From Halieaceae bacterium (GTDB lineage Bacteria; Pseudomonadota; Gammaproteobacteria; Pseudomonadales; Halieaceae), in the NCBI GenBank assembly GCA_018666295.1, contig JABIZW010000075.1, forward strand, positions 1 to 11,604: DNA of 11,604 nucleotides. Reading direction: 5' to 3'. Under the pieces are notes generated by a model. The model saw only the letters and a list, made by a program, of their open reading frames with translations. It had not been told where the DNA came from and did no database searches. Below are positions 1-8,078 of this stretch, piece by piece (position 1 is the stretch's first letter; each line of letters starts with the position of its first letter). The position numbers were made by a program, and so were the translations under genes.

Positions 1-28
1 ACACACGCGGTAGGGAGATAAACAAAGA

Positions 29-1738
29 ATGTCTGTTGTAACGCAGTTTAAAGAAGCGCTCGAGATGACAACTGCACCGGGCGGATTGTTGGAGTTGACG
101 ACCATTGAGCGCGACGGGGTGCCCGTAAAAGCGTTTGCTCAAGCCCCCGGCTCTATGAGGGACTTATGGGCGCTTTCTACAGCACATGGGGACTCAGAGT
201 ACCTTGTTTATCAGGATGAGCGATGGACGTACGCCCAGACGGCAAAAGTCGTGGCGGAATTTGCCGCATGGCTGACGGCGCAAGGCATCGAGTCCGGCGA
301 TCATGTGGCGATTGCGATGCGCAACTACCCAGAATGGATGATGGCGCACTGGGCTATAAACAGTATCGGTGCGGCAGTTGTGGGCATGAACGCCTGGTGG
401 GTTGCTGACGAACTGGACTACGCCCTGAACGATTCAAAACCCAAGGTCCTGATCGCTGACGATCGACGTTTGGAGGCTTTTGCACAACTGCAAGAAAAGT
501 ACCCGGATATCACCGTGGTCTCGGTTCGAGAGACAAACTCGCCGGTGGACGCAATTGATTTTCATTCCGCTAAGATCGACGGCGCTCAATTACCAGAGCT
601 GGAGATAGACCCCGATAGCGTCGCATGTATTTTCTACACCTCGGGGACGACGGGAAGACCTAAAGGCGCGCAACTGACGAATCGTGGATGCGTGACAAAT
701 GTCCTGAACGTCGTGGCGATGGGTCGGACTTACGCGACAGCCGCGGCACTTTCCAAGGCAGAGAGCGCCTCCGATGTGGACGTTCAGTCTCCGCCCGCGG
801 CGACCTCGCTGATCGCAACGCCGCTGTTCCACGTGACTGCCAACAATTGTGCCGTACAAGCCGGTACGCTCGCGGGCAGTCGTTTTGTTCTGATGTACAA
901 GTGGGACACACTAGACGCGTTAAAACTCATTGAGGCTGAGGGTGTTAATACCATCAGCGCAGTACCAATGATGACGCGCGAACTACTGAATCACCCTGAG
1001 TTTAGTGACTACGACACGTCAAGTCTCGCCAGCATGGGCGGCGGAGGCGCTGCGATGCAACCTGACTTGGCACGCAAGGTCGATGAGCAGACGAAAAAAG
1101 CCCGTCCTGCTCAAGGTTACGGTATGACAGAGGTGTGTGGAATCATCACCTATATTGCCGGCGACGTATTCCTCGATCGTCCTGAGAGCTGCGGTTATCT
1201 TGCGCCGACATTCGAGGGTCGCGTGATCGACGCAGATGGCGCAGTGCTTGCCTCAGGCGAGGTGGGCGAGGTGTGTGTCAAGGGTGCTGCGGTCATTAAA
1301 GGATATCTTAATCGCCCCGAAGCCACGGCAGAAACCATTGTCGACGGCTGGCTTCATACGGGTGATATTGGTTATTTTGATGAGGATGGATTTCTGTTTC
1401 TCGTCGATCGCGCCAAAGACATGATTCTGCGTGGTGGTGAGAACATCTACGGTGCTGAGGTTGAGTTTGCCGTATTTGATCATCCCGCAGTGCTCGAGTG
1501 CGTGGCCTTTGCTGTCCCCGACGAGCGCTTTGGGGAGGAGGTTGGTGCGGCCATTCACCTCAAGGACGGTGCAATGTTAGACGCTGCAGGACTTCGAGAG
1601 CACCTGTCGACGCGTCTCGCCGCGTTTAAAGTGCCGCGCTATATTTGGTTTTTGGCTGAGCCGTTGCCGCGCAATGCGAACGGGAAGTTCCTTAAACGCG
1701 AACTTCGCGATGTCCTTGATCCTGCATCCGCAGACTAA
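29..1738 (+). CDS. AMP-forming acyl-CoA synthetase (class I adenylate-forming ligase)
   Basis: Predicted to activate a carboxylic acid with ATP to an acyl-adenylate and then transfer it to CoA in the cytoplasm. The 569-residue protein is full length for the ANL superfamily. The AMP/phosphate loop YTSGTTGRPKG lies at residues 203-213 and the GYGMTE motif at 363-368. The WLHTGD motif is at 441-446, with its Asp expected to bind the ribose. The hinge and A8 region (VDRAKDMILRGGENIY) spans 459-474, and the C-terminal PRNANGK at 547-553 supplies the catalytic lysine, K553. The N-terminal NAWW segment (121-124) resembles medium/long-chain or aryl acyl-CoA ligases. The ATG at 29 follows GGGAG at 13-17, a slightly long spacing; the next in-frame ATG (65) has no ribosome site. 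A crotonase gene follows 65 bases downstream, so a role in degrading a fatty or aromatic acid is likely. The exact substrate cannot be read from the sequence. Confidence 0.93.
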   Translation: MSVVTQFKEALEMTTAPGGLLELTTIERDGVPVKAFAQAPGSMRDLWALSTAHGDSEYLVYQDERWTYAQTAKVVAEFAAWLTAQGIESGDHVAIAMRNYPEWMMAHWAINSIGAAVVGMNAWWVADELDYALNDSKPKVLIADDRRLEAFAQLQEKYPDITVVSVRETNSPVDAIDFHSAKIDGAQLPELEIDPDSVACIFYTSGTTGRPKGAQLTNRGCVTNVLNVVAMGRTYATAAALSKAESASDVDVQSPPAATSLIATPLFHVTANNCAVQAGTLAGSRFVLMYKWDTLDALKLIEAEGVNTISAVPMMTRELLNHPEFSDYDTSSLASMGGGGAAMQPDLARKVDEQTKKARPAQGYGMTEVCGIITYIAGDVFLDRPESCGYLAPTFEGRVIDADGAVLASGEVGEVCVKGAAVIKGYLNRPEATAETIVDGWLHTGDIGYFDEDGFLFLVDRAKDMILRGGENIYGAEVEFAVFDHPAVLECVAFAVPDERFGEEVGAAIHLKDGAMLDAAGLREHLSTRLAAFKVPRYIWFLAEPLPRNANGKFLKRELRDVLDPASAD

Positions 1739-1803
1739 GCGTTCAGTGAATCAGACAAGACAACGACACTGTGCCTAGCCTTGGAAAATAAGAGGTAGAA
1801 CTG

Positions 1804-2592
1804 ATGAGTCAGTACGAAACGCTCGACGTCACTCAAGAGGGCGGCATCATGACGATCGCACTCAATCGACCCGAAAAAATGAATACGTTTAACACGACTT
1901 TGCGTCGAGAAATTGCGCAGGCAGCGATTGCCGCGAATCTAGAAGACTCGGTCCGTGTTGTCATTTTAACCGGTAACGGCCGGGCATTTAGTGCCGGCGC
2001 TGATCTCTCTGAGGACACTGGAATGGCTAACGGTCACTCGGTGGAGAGCGACCTGAACTTTGAGTACAAGCCAGGGGTGCTCGCAATACACAACAGTTCC
2101 AAGCCCTGGGTTGCGGTTATCAATGGACCCTGTGCCGGGATTGCCTACTCGTACGCAATGGCCTGTGACTTGGCGTGTATGGGTGAGAAGGCGTTTTTAT
2201 ATCAACCGTTCTCTGCGATCGGCTTGGTTCCTGATGGGGGTGCGACGTGGCTCATTCCGCGTTTGGTAGGGACAAAGCGCGCCTACGAGTTGATGGCTTT
2301 GGGGGAAAAGCTCACAGCCGAGAAGGCGTTAACGATGGGGATGGTCAATCGGGTGTTTCCGGATGACACCCTGCGTCAGGATGGGCTGGCTTTTGCGCAG
2401 GAGGTCGCAGAGCGGTCACCACTGGCATTGCGTTACACGAAAGCGGCGGTCAACTTTGGCCAGACTCATTCGCTCGATGAAACCATTTCCAGAGAAGCAA
2501 CATTGCAGGCTATCTGTATCGACAGTGACGATGCCAAAAATGCGGTAATCTCTTTTTTCAACAAGCAAAAGCCGCAGTGGAAAGGTCAGTAA
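1804..2592 (+). CDS. Crotonase-fold enoyl-CoA hydratase/isomerase, PaaG-like
   Basis: A 262-residue cytoplasmic crotonase acting on an acyl-CoA thioester. The oxyanion-hole segments are visible as AFSAGADL (61-68) and NGPCAGIAYSYAMACDL (107-123). The two glutamates used by classical enoyl-CoA hydratase are missing. The GGGCE-type glutamate aligns with S116 and the QPE glutamate with F136 (the sequence reads QPFSAIGL). Instead there is Asp144 in GLVPDGGATWLIPR, the arrangement known from PaaG-type ring 1,2-epoxyphenylacetyl-CoA isomerases and related double-bond isomerases. Isomerase activity is therefore more plausible than hydration, though this rests on manual alignment. The start ATG has AGAGG at 1791-1795, 8 bases upstream. 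The gene probably shares a transcript with the preceding ligase and the following DUF3604 gene. The CoA-handling context supports beta-oxidation-like catabolism. Confidence 0.92.
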   Translation: MSQYETLDVTQEGGIMTIALNRPEKMNTFNTTLRREIAQAAIAANLEDSVRVVILTGNGRAFSAGADLSEDTGMANGHSVESDLNFEYKPGVLAIHNSSKPWVAVINGPCAGIAYSYAMACDLACMGEKAFLYQPFSAIGLVPDGGATWLIPRLVGTKRAYELMALGEKLTAEKALTMGMVNRVFPDDTLRQDGLAFAQEVAERSPLALRYTKAAVNFGQTHSLDETISREATLQAICIDSDDAKNAVISFFNKQKPQWKGQ

Positions 2593-2636
2593 AACGCAAA
2601 GTAATTCTTCAACGACGACACACGGTAGATACAACA

Positions 2637-4496
2637 ATGGTTAAGAAAAAGGTTATTTCTGGACTGGTTGCGCTGTTGATCGCCTTGCCTGCACTCGCCA
2701 CTGAAAAGCAGGTGTATTGGGGTGACACGCACCTGCATACCAATCGTTCCTTTGATGCGTTTACTAACCGAAACTTTTCCGTGGGCCCCGACGAAGCCTA
2801 TCGCTTTGCACGAGGGATACCGGTTGAACACCCCGGTCATAAAGCGCGGGTACAACTGGAGACACCACTCGACTTTTTAGTGGTGTCAGATCACGCAGAA
2901 TTCTTGGGCGCTATTCGCCATTTATACAATGTGGGTATCTCCACAGATGACATGGGTTTTGTTCAGAAGCTTCGTACGTGGTACGTCCAATATTTGATTC
3001 GCGATGCGATAAAGAAGGGAGAGGGGCGTCGTTTTTTTGTGCGTCAGTTGCCCGAGCCGTTCGATACTCCGCAGGAGGCTATTTCAGAGTGGGACCTTGC
3101 CGGCTCGGTTTTTCCGACAGTGCCTGTGATTGAGGATCAGGCGTGGCGCGATATTGCTGACGCCGCTGAGGCCAATAATGTGCCGGGTGAGTTTTCCGCC
3201 ATTTTGGGTTGGGAATACAGTTTGATCCCTGGCGGCGCAAACCTGCATCGTGTCGTCATGACAGATTTGGACGGTGAGTCGGCGAAGGCTTTTCAGCCGT
3301 TTGGCTCTGATGACAGCTTGTATCCCGAAGATCTGTGGGCCTGGCTGGATAAGACCAGCCAGGACACGGGCGGGAACTTTATTGCTATTCCGCACAACTC
3401 AAACATTTCAAAGGGGGCTATGTTTGACACCATCACCATGCGCAATGAGCCTATCGGTCCCGAATACGCCAAGATTCGCCGGCGTTGGGAGCCTATTGTC
3501 GAGATAACTCAATACAAGGGCGACTCGGAGACACATCAAACGTTATCGCCTGATGACCCGTTTGCCGACTTTGAAAATTATCCCTATTACATTCAGCGAG
3601 ACTGGACTGAATACAAACCTCAAGTGGGCGATTTCGTTCGTTCGGCATTGATCCGCGGTCTGCAGCTGGAGCAGGAAATAGGTGTTAACCCTTACCAGTT
3701 TGGCGTCATTGGCTCCACTGATGCCCACACAGGACTGGCGGCTGCCGAGGAAAGTAATTTCCATGGCAAGTTTGCAACCGACTCAATGCCTTCAGCAAAG
3801 CTTGAGAAATGGTCCGATAACGCGAACAGTTCGTTTGGCTGGGCCATGGGCGCGCAGGGCTTGGCTGCTGTGTGGGCCGAGGAAAATACACGCGAAGCGA
3901 TTCTTGCGGCCATGAAACGCCGAGAAACGTACGCCACCACGGGGCCTCGAATCGGTCTCAGGTTCTACGCAGGTTATGATCTCGATGGTGCCTTGCTCGC
4001 GTCATCATCGTTCCCCACAGACCTCAGTGGCGCCGTTCCCATGGGCGGTGAAATCGCAGCCAAGGGTGCATCTGCCCCCACATTTCTAGTGCAGGCGATG
4101 GCCGATCCGAAGTCCGGCGCGCTCGACCGTATTCAGATCGTAAAAGGCTGGATCAGCGAAGAAGGCGATTCGCGCGAGCAGGTCTTTGATGTGGCTTGGT
4201 CGTCTGATGATCGCTTAGGGCCGGACGGATCACTGGCAGCCGTGACCAACACCGTAGACCTTGAGACCGGCAGCTGGAGTAACGCTCACGGTGCCGCAAC
4301 GCTGATGGCGCATTGGCAAGACCCTCGTTTTGACCCAACAGAGTCAGCGTTTTATTACGTGCGCGTTCTGGAGGTGCCAACGCCTCGGCACTCGTTGCTT
4401 GATAAGCTTGCGCTGAGTGACGATGTTGAGACGCGACGGCCCGACGTCATCCAAGAGCGCGCGTATTCGTCACCCATCTGGTATCGACCCGATTAG
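2637..4496 (+). CDS. Secreted DUF3604 protein, putative PHP-like metal-dependent hydrolase
   Basis: A 619-residue exported protein of the DUF3604 family, with no established reaction. The reading frame is open from 2577, but the ATG at 2637 is preferred. It begins a clear signal peptide: a KKK n-region, a hydrophobic stretch at about 8-20, and likely cleavage after the PALA that ends at residue 21. The upstream start would bury this signal and overlap the crotonase gene. Ribosome binding is weak (GGTAG at 2624-2628). Candidate metal ligands are in GDTHLHT (29-35), SDHAEF (84-89), HNSN (253-256) and STDAHTG (360-366), a pattern like PHP/amidohydrolase metal sites. The C-terminal SPIWYRP is typical of the family. 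The gene starts 44 bases after the crotonase stop, so a shared operon and a periplasmic role linked to the acid being catabolised are inferred. It holds two perfect 9-bp inverted repeats (see separate entries). Confidence 0.9.
   Translation: MVKKKVISGLVALLIALPALATEKQVYWGDTHLHTNRSFDAFTNRNFSVGPDEAYRFARGIPVEHPGHKARVQLETPLDFLVVSDHAEFLGAIRHLYNVGISTDDMGFVQKLRTWYVQYLIRDAIKKGEGRRFFVRQLPEPFDTPQEAISEWDLAGSVFPTVPVIEDQAWRDIADAAEANNVPGEFSAILGWEYSLIPGGANLHRVVMTDLDGESAKAFQPFGSDDSLYPEDLWAWLDKTSQDTGGNFIAIPHNSNISKGAMFDTITMRNEPIGPEYAKIRRRWEPIVEITQYKGDSETHQTLSPDDPFADFENYPYYIQRDWTEYKPQVGDFVRSALIRGLQLEQEIGVNPYQFGVIGSTDAHTGLAAAEESNFHGKFATDSMPSAKLEKWSDNANSSFGWAMGAQGLAAVWAEENTREAILAAMKRRETYATTGPRIGLRFYAGYDLDGALLASSSFPTDLSGAVPMGGEIAAKGASAPTFLVQAMADPKSGALDRIQIVKGWISEEGDSREQVFDVAWSSDDRLGPDGSLAAVTNTVDLETGSWSNAHGAATLMAHWQDPRFDPTESAFYYVRVLEVPTPRHSLLDKLALSDDVETRRPDVIQERAYSSPIWYRPD
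2861..2887. repeat. Perfect 9-bp inverted repeat inside the DUF3604 gene
   Basis: GACACCACT (2861-2869) and AGTGGTGTC (2879-2887) are exact inverted complements around a 9-base loop rich in T. In RNA this would form a stable hairpin. It lies over codons for the conserved TPLDFLVVSD segment, so it may be a by-product of coding rather than a selected structure. No T-tract follows the second arm, so it is not an intrinsic terminator. Confidence 0.7.
3340..3363. repeat. Second perfect 9-bp inverted repeat inside the DUF3604 gene
   Basis: CCTGGCTGG (3340-3348) and CCAGCCAGG (3355-3363) are exact inverted complements with a 6-base loop, ATAAGA. The stem is G+C-rich and would be strong in mRNA. It is followed by mixed sequence, not a T-run, so termination is not indicated. 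It spans codons around WLDKTSQ of the DUF3604 protein. Confidence 0.7.
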
Positions 4497-4503
4497 GCTC
4501 ATC

Positions 4504-7206
4504 TCATGTGGCGACGATAAGGCGTATGCCTTGTAGGCGAGGTTCTGCTCGATTGAGCGCCTCTAGCGTGTCGTGTTCCAGTGATCGTACGGCAGCAATT
4601 TCGTCGCTTCTTACTGAGCCGTTTCGTTTTCCCAAGGCTTCGAGACGGTGTGCCTCGTGCGTCAGCTCTTGAGAGACTCGGGCGTGCGCATCGGCCTTGA
4701 GTGAGGTGACATGTTCCAAGGCCCTCACTTCTAAGTGTTTAAGGGCCGTTACGACTTTCGGTCGAAGTTCCCTAATCACCCCCGCGCTTTGCGTAATGCT
4801 GACGGGCTTGAGCAATCTCGTCAGGGTTTCGCAACTCACAGCCTCGCTGAGGTCACGTCCCTCCAAGGAGACAAGAAATCGGAGAGGAGATTGATCAAGG
4901 TAACGACCGATTTGTAAGCGTTTTGGTGCTTGGCAGTCTGCCGTGTGCAGCGTTTCAATCAGCACTGTGCCAGGTTTGATGCTCTTTTGTTTGATCAGTG
5001 CAACTGATGCATTTCCGAGCTCAGAGTGAAAAACAACATCTATCGTCTCTCTGACCAGCGGGTGCTCCCAAGTTAGAAAATGAAGGTCATCGCGCGCCAG
5101 AGCGAGCTCGCGTGTGAAGGTGCAGGTAATGCCGCCTTCATCAAGGAACGGTAATTCACCGGTGACGAGGTTTTCGGTGGGCTTTAAAATCAAGCAGCCC
5201 TCGGATCCCGCTTCTGTATGAATACCCAGTCGATCGAACAAATTGTCTGTGTAAGCAATCAACTCATCTGCGCGCTCATTGCTCTCGAGTTGCTCTATCA
5301 GAGCACTAGCTCTAGGTCGATCGTGCGACGTGATCTCAAGCAGTCTGTCGCGTCCTCGGTCCATCTGACTGATGAGCTGAACGCGAAGTTGCTGCGTGTC
5401 CTTGAGTAAAGCGTCGCTGAGCTCTCCTGAGGACTCGCAGACTCTGAGCGCGTCACCGAGCTCGCTGAAGACCAGATGACCGATCGAGCAGCTTGACTCA
5501 AAGGCATTAAGCCCTTCGTGAAGCCAGCGGAATCTGACGACCTCCGCTGATTGCTCAATGAGGGGGACGTGGACATTCACTGTGCCGGATTGCCCGATAC
5601 GATCGAGCCGGCCAATGCGCTGTTCGAGTAAATCGGGATGCTCTGGCAAGTCGTAACACACTAAGTGCTGGGCAAACTGAAAGTTACGTCCTTCACTGCC
5701 AATCTCCGAGCAGATAAGGGCTCGTGCACCACCGTCTTCGTCTGCGAAATAAGCAGCGGCTCGGTCGCGCTCAAGCAAAGACAGATCCTCATGAAAAGAA
5801 GCGCACCGGATTCCTACTTGCAGGTGGAGGTAGTGCTCAAGTGCCATTGCGGTTTCTTTTTCCCGGCAGATCACCAATACCTTTTGCTGTTTGAGCGTCT
5901 TGAGCAAGGAGGCTAACCACAGAGCCCGCGCGGAGCTTGTAATATTGGCTGTCTCAGTCTCAGGGGGCAGCGGGTGTTGATGAAGGACCCGTTGGGGAAA
6001 ACCTGAGACAGACTTTCTTGAGTTTCGAAACAGCACGCGACCTGTACCGTATTGGTCGACCAGTGCACGAATCATCTCGTCGGGCGATTGTGAGGCATCG
6101 ATTCCGAGCGGTAGTGTTGCGACCTTCTCGCCCCGGCGCAGGGCCTCAATCAGTTCGTGGGTCTCTTCAAAGCTCCGCTGCTCACCGACGAATCGATCAA
6201 GATCGCTAAAACGATCGGGATCGAGCAGTTGAAGTCGCGCAAAGTGGCTGTCAATACCTGATTGCCCGGGAGTGGCTGTGAGCAGCAGAAGTCCGCGTGT
6301 CACGGTAGCTAAATGGGTGAGCGCCATGTCGGTCTGTGACCGCGCAGCCGCGCCAAGGTCGAGGTGATGGGCTTCATCGACGATCAAAAAGTCCCATTCG
6401 GACTCAAGAAGACGCTCGCGAGCCTCGGCGTTATGCTCAATAAATGACCAAGGCGTTAACACCAATTGATCATTTGCAAAGTCAAACGTCTCTTCCTCGG
6501 CGTCAAGACGAGCCTCATCGTATATAGAAAACTGAAAGTTGAAGCGCCTGAGCATTTCCACCAACCATTGATGGAGCAACGAGTCGGGCACTGCGATCAG
6601 CACTCGCCGAACACGTCCACGCAGTATCTGCTGAGATAAAATTAATCCCGCTTCAATTGTCTTCCCAAGACCCACTTCGTCAGCAAGGAGCACGCGAGGG
6701 GCGAAGCGCCGCCCAACCTCACTTGCGACATACAGTTGATGCGAAAGGAGGGAGGTTCTTGCACCGACCAGTCCACTGCTGTCACTGGATAACTGGCGTG
6801 CTCGTTCGGTCAGGGTCTGGTATCTCAAGTAGAAATCACCCACCTTATCGAGCTGGTTGTTGAGTAGACGATCCTGTGGCGTGTTGACCGAGACCTCGGG
6901 CGCGATAAATTGCTCGTGAACAGTAAAGGTTTCACCCGATAATGGCTCAACAGTCTCATAGCTCAACGTGCCGGCAATGTGGTCAACGGCCGTAACCTCT
7001 AAAAGTCGCCCATTGATATGTGTCAGCGGGTCGCCAATTTTGAGTTCGTAGCGTGTGAGCGGCGCGCGATCGATGGCGTAGGTGCGCTCTTCCTCAGCCG
7101 ACGGGTACAACAAGGTGATTCGCCGTGGATCGACCTCGACGCAAATGCCCAAACCCAGTTCGAGATCAGCGTGACTGATCCAGCGTTGCCCAATTGAAAA
7201 GCTCAT
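4504..7206 (-). CDS. rapA: RapA, RNA polymerase-associated SNF2-family ATPase
   Basis: RapA (HepA) binds RNA polymerase and uses ATP hydrolysis to recycle enzyme stalled after transcription. The 900-residue protein opens with the characteristic FSIGQRWISHADLELGLG, the start of the Tudor-like N-terminal domains. Helicase motifs follow in order: Walker A DEVGLGKT (176-183), DEAH (277-280), TATP (310-313), SEIGSEGRNFQF (500-511) and QRIGRLDRIGQ (529-539). The C-terminus ends in RLIVAT, as in RapA. E. coli RapA is 968 residues. By recollection of that sequence, the shortfall lies mainly in two places: about 340-390, and about 405-432 between the two RecA-like lobes, where the spacer insertion is reduced. 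The ATG overlaps the tatD stop in ATGA (7203-7206), with only a weak GCGAG ahead, so translation is probably coupled to tatD. It converges on the DUF3604 gene with 7 bases between stops. Confidence 0.97.
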   Translation of the reverse strand: MSFSIGQRWISHADLELGLGICVEVDPRRITLLYPSAEEERTYAIDRAPLTRYELKIGDPLTHINGRLLEVTAVDHIAGTLSYETVEPLSGETFTVHEQFIAPEVSVNTPQDRLLNNQLDKVGDFYLRYQTLTERARQLSSDSSGLVGARTSLLSHQLYVASEVGRRFAPRVLLADEVGLGKTIEAGLILSQQILRGRVRRVLIAVPDSLLHQWLVEMLRRFNFQFSIYDEARLDAEEETFDFANDQLVLTPWSFIEHNAEARERLLESEWDFLIVDEAHHLDLGAAARSQTDMALTHLATVTRGLLLLTATPGQSGIDSHFARLQLLDPDRFSDLDRFVGEQRSFEETHELIEALRRGEKVATLPLGIDASQSPDEMIRALVDQYGTGRVLFRNSRKSVSGFPQRVLHQHPLPPETETANITSSARALWLASLLKTLKQQKVLVICREKETAMALEHYLHLQVGIRCASFHEDLSLLERDRAAAYFADEDGGARALICSEIGSEGRNFQFAQHLVCYDLPEHPDLLEQRIGRLDRIGQSGTVNVHVPLIEQSAEVVRFRWLHEGLNAFESSCSIGHLVFSELGDALRVCESSGELSDALLKDTQQLRVQLISQMDRGRDRLLEITSHDRPRASALIEQLESNERADELIAYTDNLFDRLGIHTEAGSEGCLILKPTENLVTGELPFLDEGGITCTFTRELALARDDLHFLTWEHPLVRETIDVVFHSELGNASVALIKQKSIKPGTVLIETLHTADCQAPKRLQIGRYLDQSPLRFLVSLEGRDLSEAVSCETLTRLLKPVSITQSAGVIRELRPKVVTALKHLEVRALEHVTSLKADAHARVSQELTHEAHRLEALGKRNGSVRSDEIAAVRSLEHDTLEALNRAEPRLQGIRLIVAT

Positions 7207-8018
7207 ACTGACTCGCTAAAGAAGCAATCGATACTGTTCTGGTGTGCTGTCTTAAGAAGCATTTGGATGCTCACGCCCTTTAACTCAGCAATTGTTTGCG
7301 CGATGAACGGTAAATAATAGGGCGCATTAGGTACGCCACGATAAGGCACCGGTGTCAGGTACGGCGCGTCGGTTTCAAGGAGTATTTTCTCGATTGGCGT
7401 TTGCCGAATCACATCGCGAACATTCTCCGCGTTTTTAAACGTGGCGATGCCGTTAAACCCTAAATAAAACCCCTCAGCCAAGCAAAACTCCGCCAAATCG
7501 GGGCTGCTTGTGAAGCTGTGAATGACACCTTTGCAGGTGAGTTGCTGTGCCGCATTGGTCAACACGGCCTTTGTGTCAGCTTCCGCTTCCCGGGTGTGAA
7601 TGACCACCGGCTTTTTGTGATTGGTGGCAATCTCAAGCTGTCCTTCAAACGCCTGAATCTGTGTTATTGGGTCCGAATGTTCGTAATAGTAATCGAGACC
7701 ACATTCACCAATGGCAACGACTTTGTCGTGATCCGCGTTTCGGTCAAGTTCGTCACTGAAGGACGCATCCCAAGTCGATGCTTCATGCGGATGAAGCCCC
7801 TGGGTACACCAGACATCGTCAGATGATTCAGCGATTTCCCTTACCACACGCTGATTCGTGCGCGATACCGCAATGGTGATAATGCGCTCAACACCCACGG
7901 CGCGCGCTTTGGCGAGGGTGTCTTTAAGCTGCTCGTCATTTAGATAGTCGAGGTGGCAGTGCGTCTCAATAATTTTCCCATCCAGTAAAGGAATGGGCGG
8001 ACGAGCTTTCTTGCTCAT
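7203..8018 (-). CDS. TatD-family metal-dependent hydrolase (DNase-like)
   Basis: A 271-residue cytoplasmic hydrolase of the TatD family; characterised members have metal-dependent DNase activity, and some act on D-aminoacyl-tRNA. Numbering from the ATG at 8018, the metal and active-site positions are THCHLD (19-24), GLHPHE (74-79), the glutamate of IGECGLDYYYEHSD (103-116; E105), IHTRE (140-144), IHSF (166-169) and ETDAPYLTP (215-223). All expected ligands are present. A GTG at 8030 would add four residues. The ATG is preferred because TGGAG (8025-8029) sits 6 bases before it and overlaps that GTG. The four-base ATGA overlap with rapA indicates an operon. The family has several paralogues (TatD, YcfH, YjjV); this copy cannot be assigned to one with certainty, so no symbol is given. 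Confidence 0.94.
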   Translation of the reverse strand: MSKKARPPIPLLDGKIIETHCHLDYLNDEQLKDTLAKARAVGVERIITIAVSRTNQRVVREIAESSDDVWCTQGLHPHEASTWDASFSDELDRNADHDKVVAIGECGLDYYYEHSDPITQIQAFEGQLEIATNHKKPVVIHTREAEADTKAVLTNAAQQLTCKGVIHSFTSSPDLAEFCLAEGFYLGFNGIATFKNAENVRDVIRQTPIEKILLETDAPYLTPVPYRGVPNAPYYLPFIAQTIAELKGVSIQMLLKTAHQNSIDCFFSESV

Positions 8019-8024
8019 AAGTGA

Positions 8025-8029
8025 CTCCA
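8025..8029 (-). promoter_or_regulatory. Ribosome binding site deciding the tatD-family start
   Basis: On the minus strand this reads TGGAG, 6 bases before the ATG at 8018. It overlaps the alternative GTG at 8030, which has no site of its own, so it favours the shorter protein. Confidence 0.65.
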
Positions 8030-8044
8030 CTGAAATCGGCGCGG

Positions 8045-8050
8045 ATTATG
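8045..8050 (-). promoter_or_regulatory. Possible -10 element ahead of the tatD-rapA operon
   Basis: In the 60-base gap between lysR and tatD the minus strand reads CATAAT followed by a G+C-rich stretch, which matches a sigma-70 -10 box in 5 of 6 positions. No good -35 box lies 15-18 bases upstream. A separate promoter for tatD-rapA is therefore possible but not secure; read-through from lysR is the alternative. Confidence 0.3.
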
Positions 8051-8078
8051 GCACAGCTAGCGTGGAAATGGGGTGGTT

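Noticed and set aside
2577..2636. Upstream ATG for the DUF3604 protein
   Set aside because: It overlaps the crotonase gene, adds 20 charged residues before the signal peptide, and no homolog-like sequence is visible there.
5298..5576. Open frames in other phases within rapA as extra genes
   Set aside because: They lie wholly within a strongly conserved gene, show no ribosome sites or recognisable motifs, and read as out-of-frame translations.
4504..8018. SNF2 helicase next to a TatD nuclease, looking like a helicase-nuclease defence pair
   Set aside because: The helicase is a canonical RapA by its N-terminus, motif set and C-terminus, and the TatD protein has normal family features. Nothing else nearby (integrase, restriction subunit, anomalous composition) suggests a defence island.
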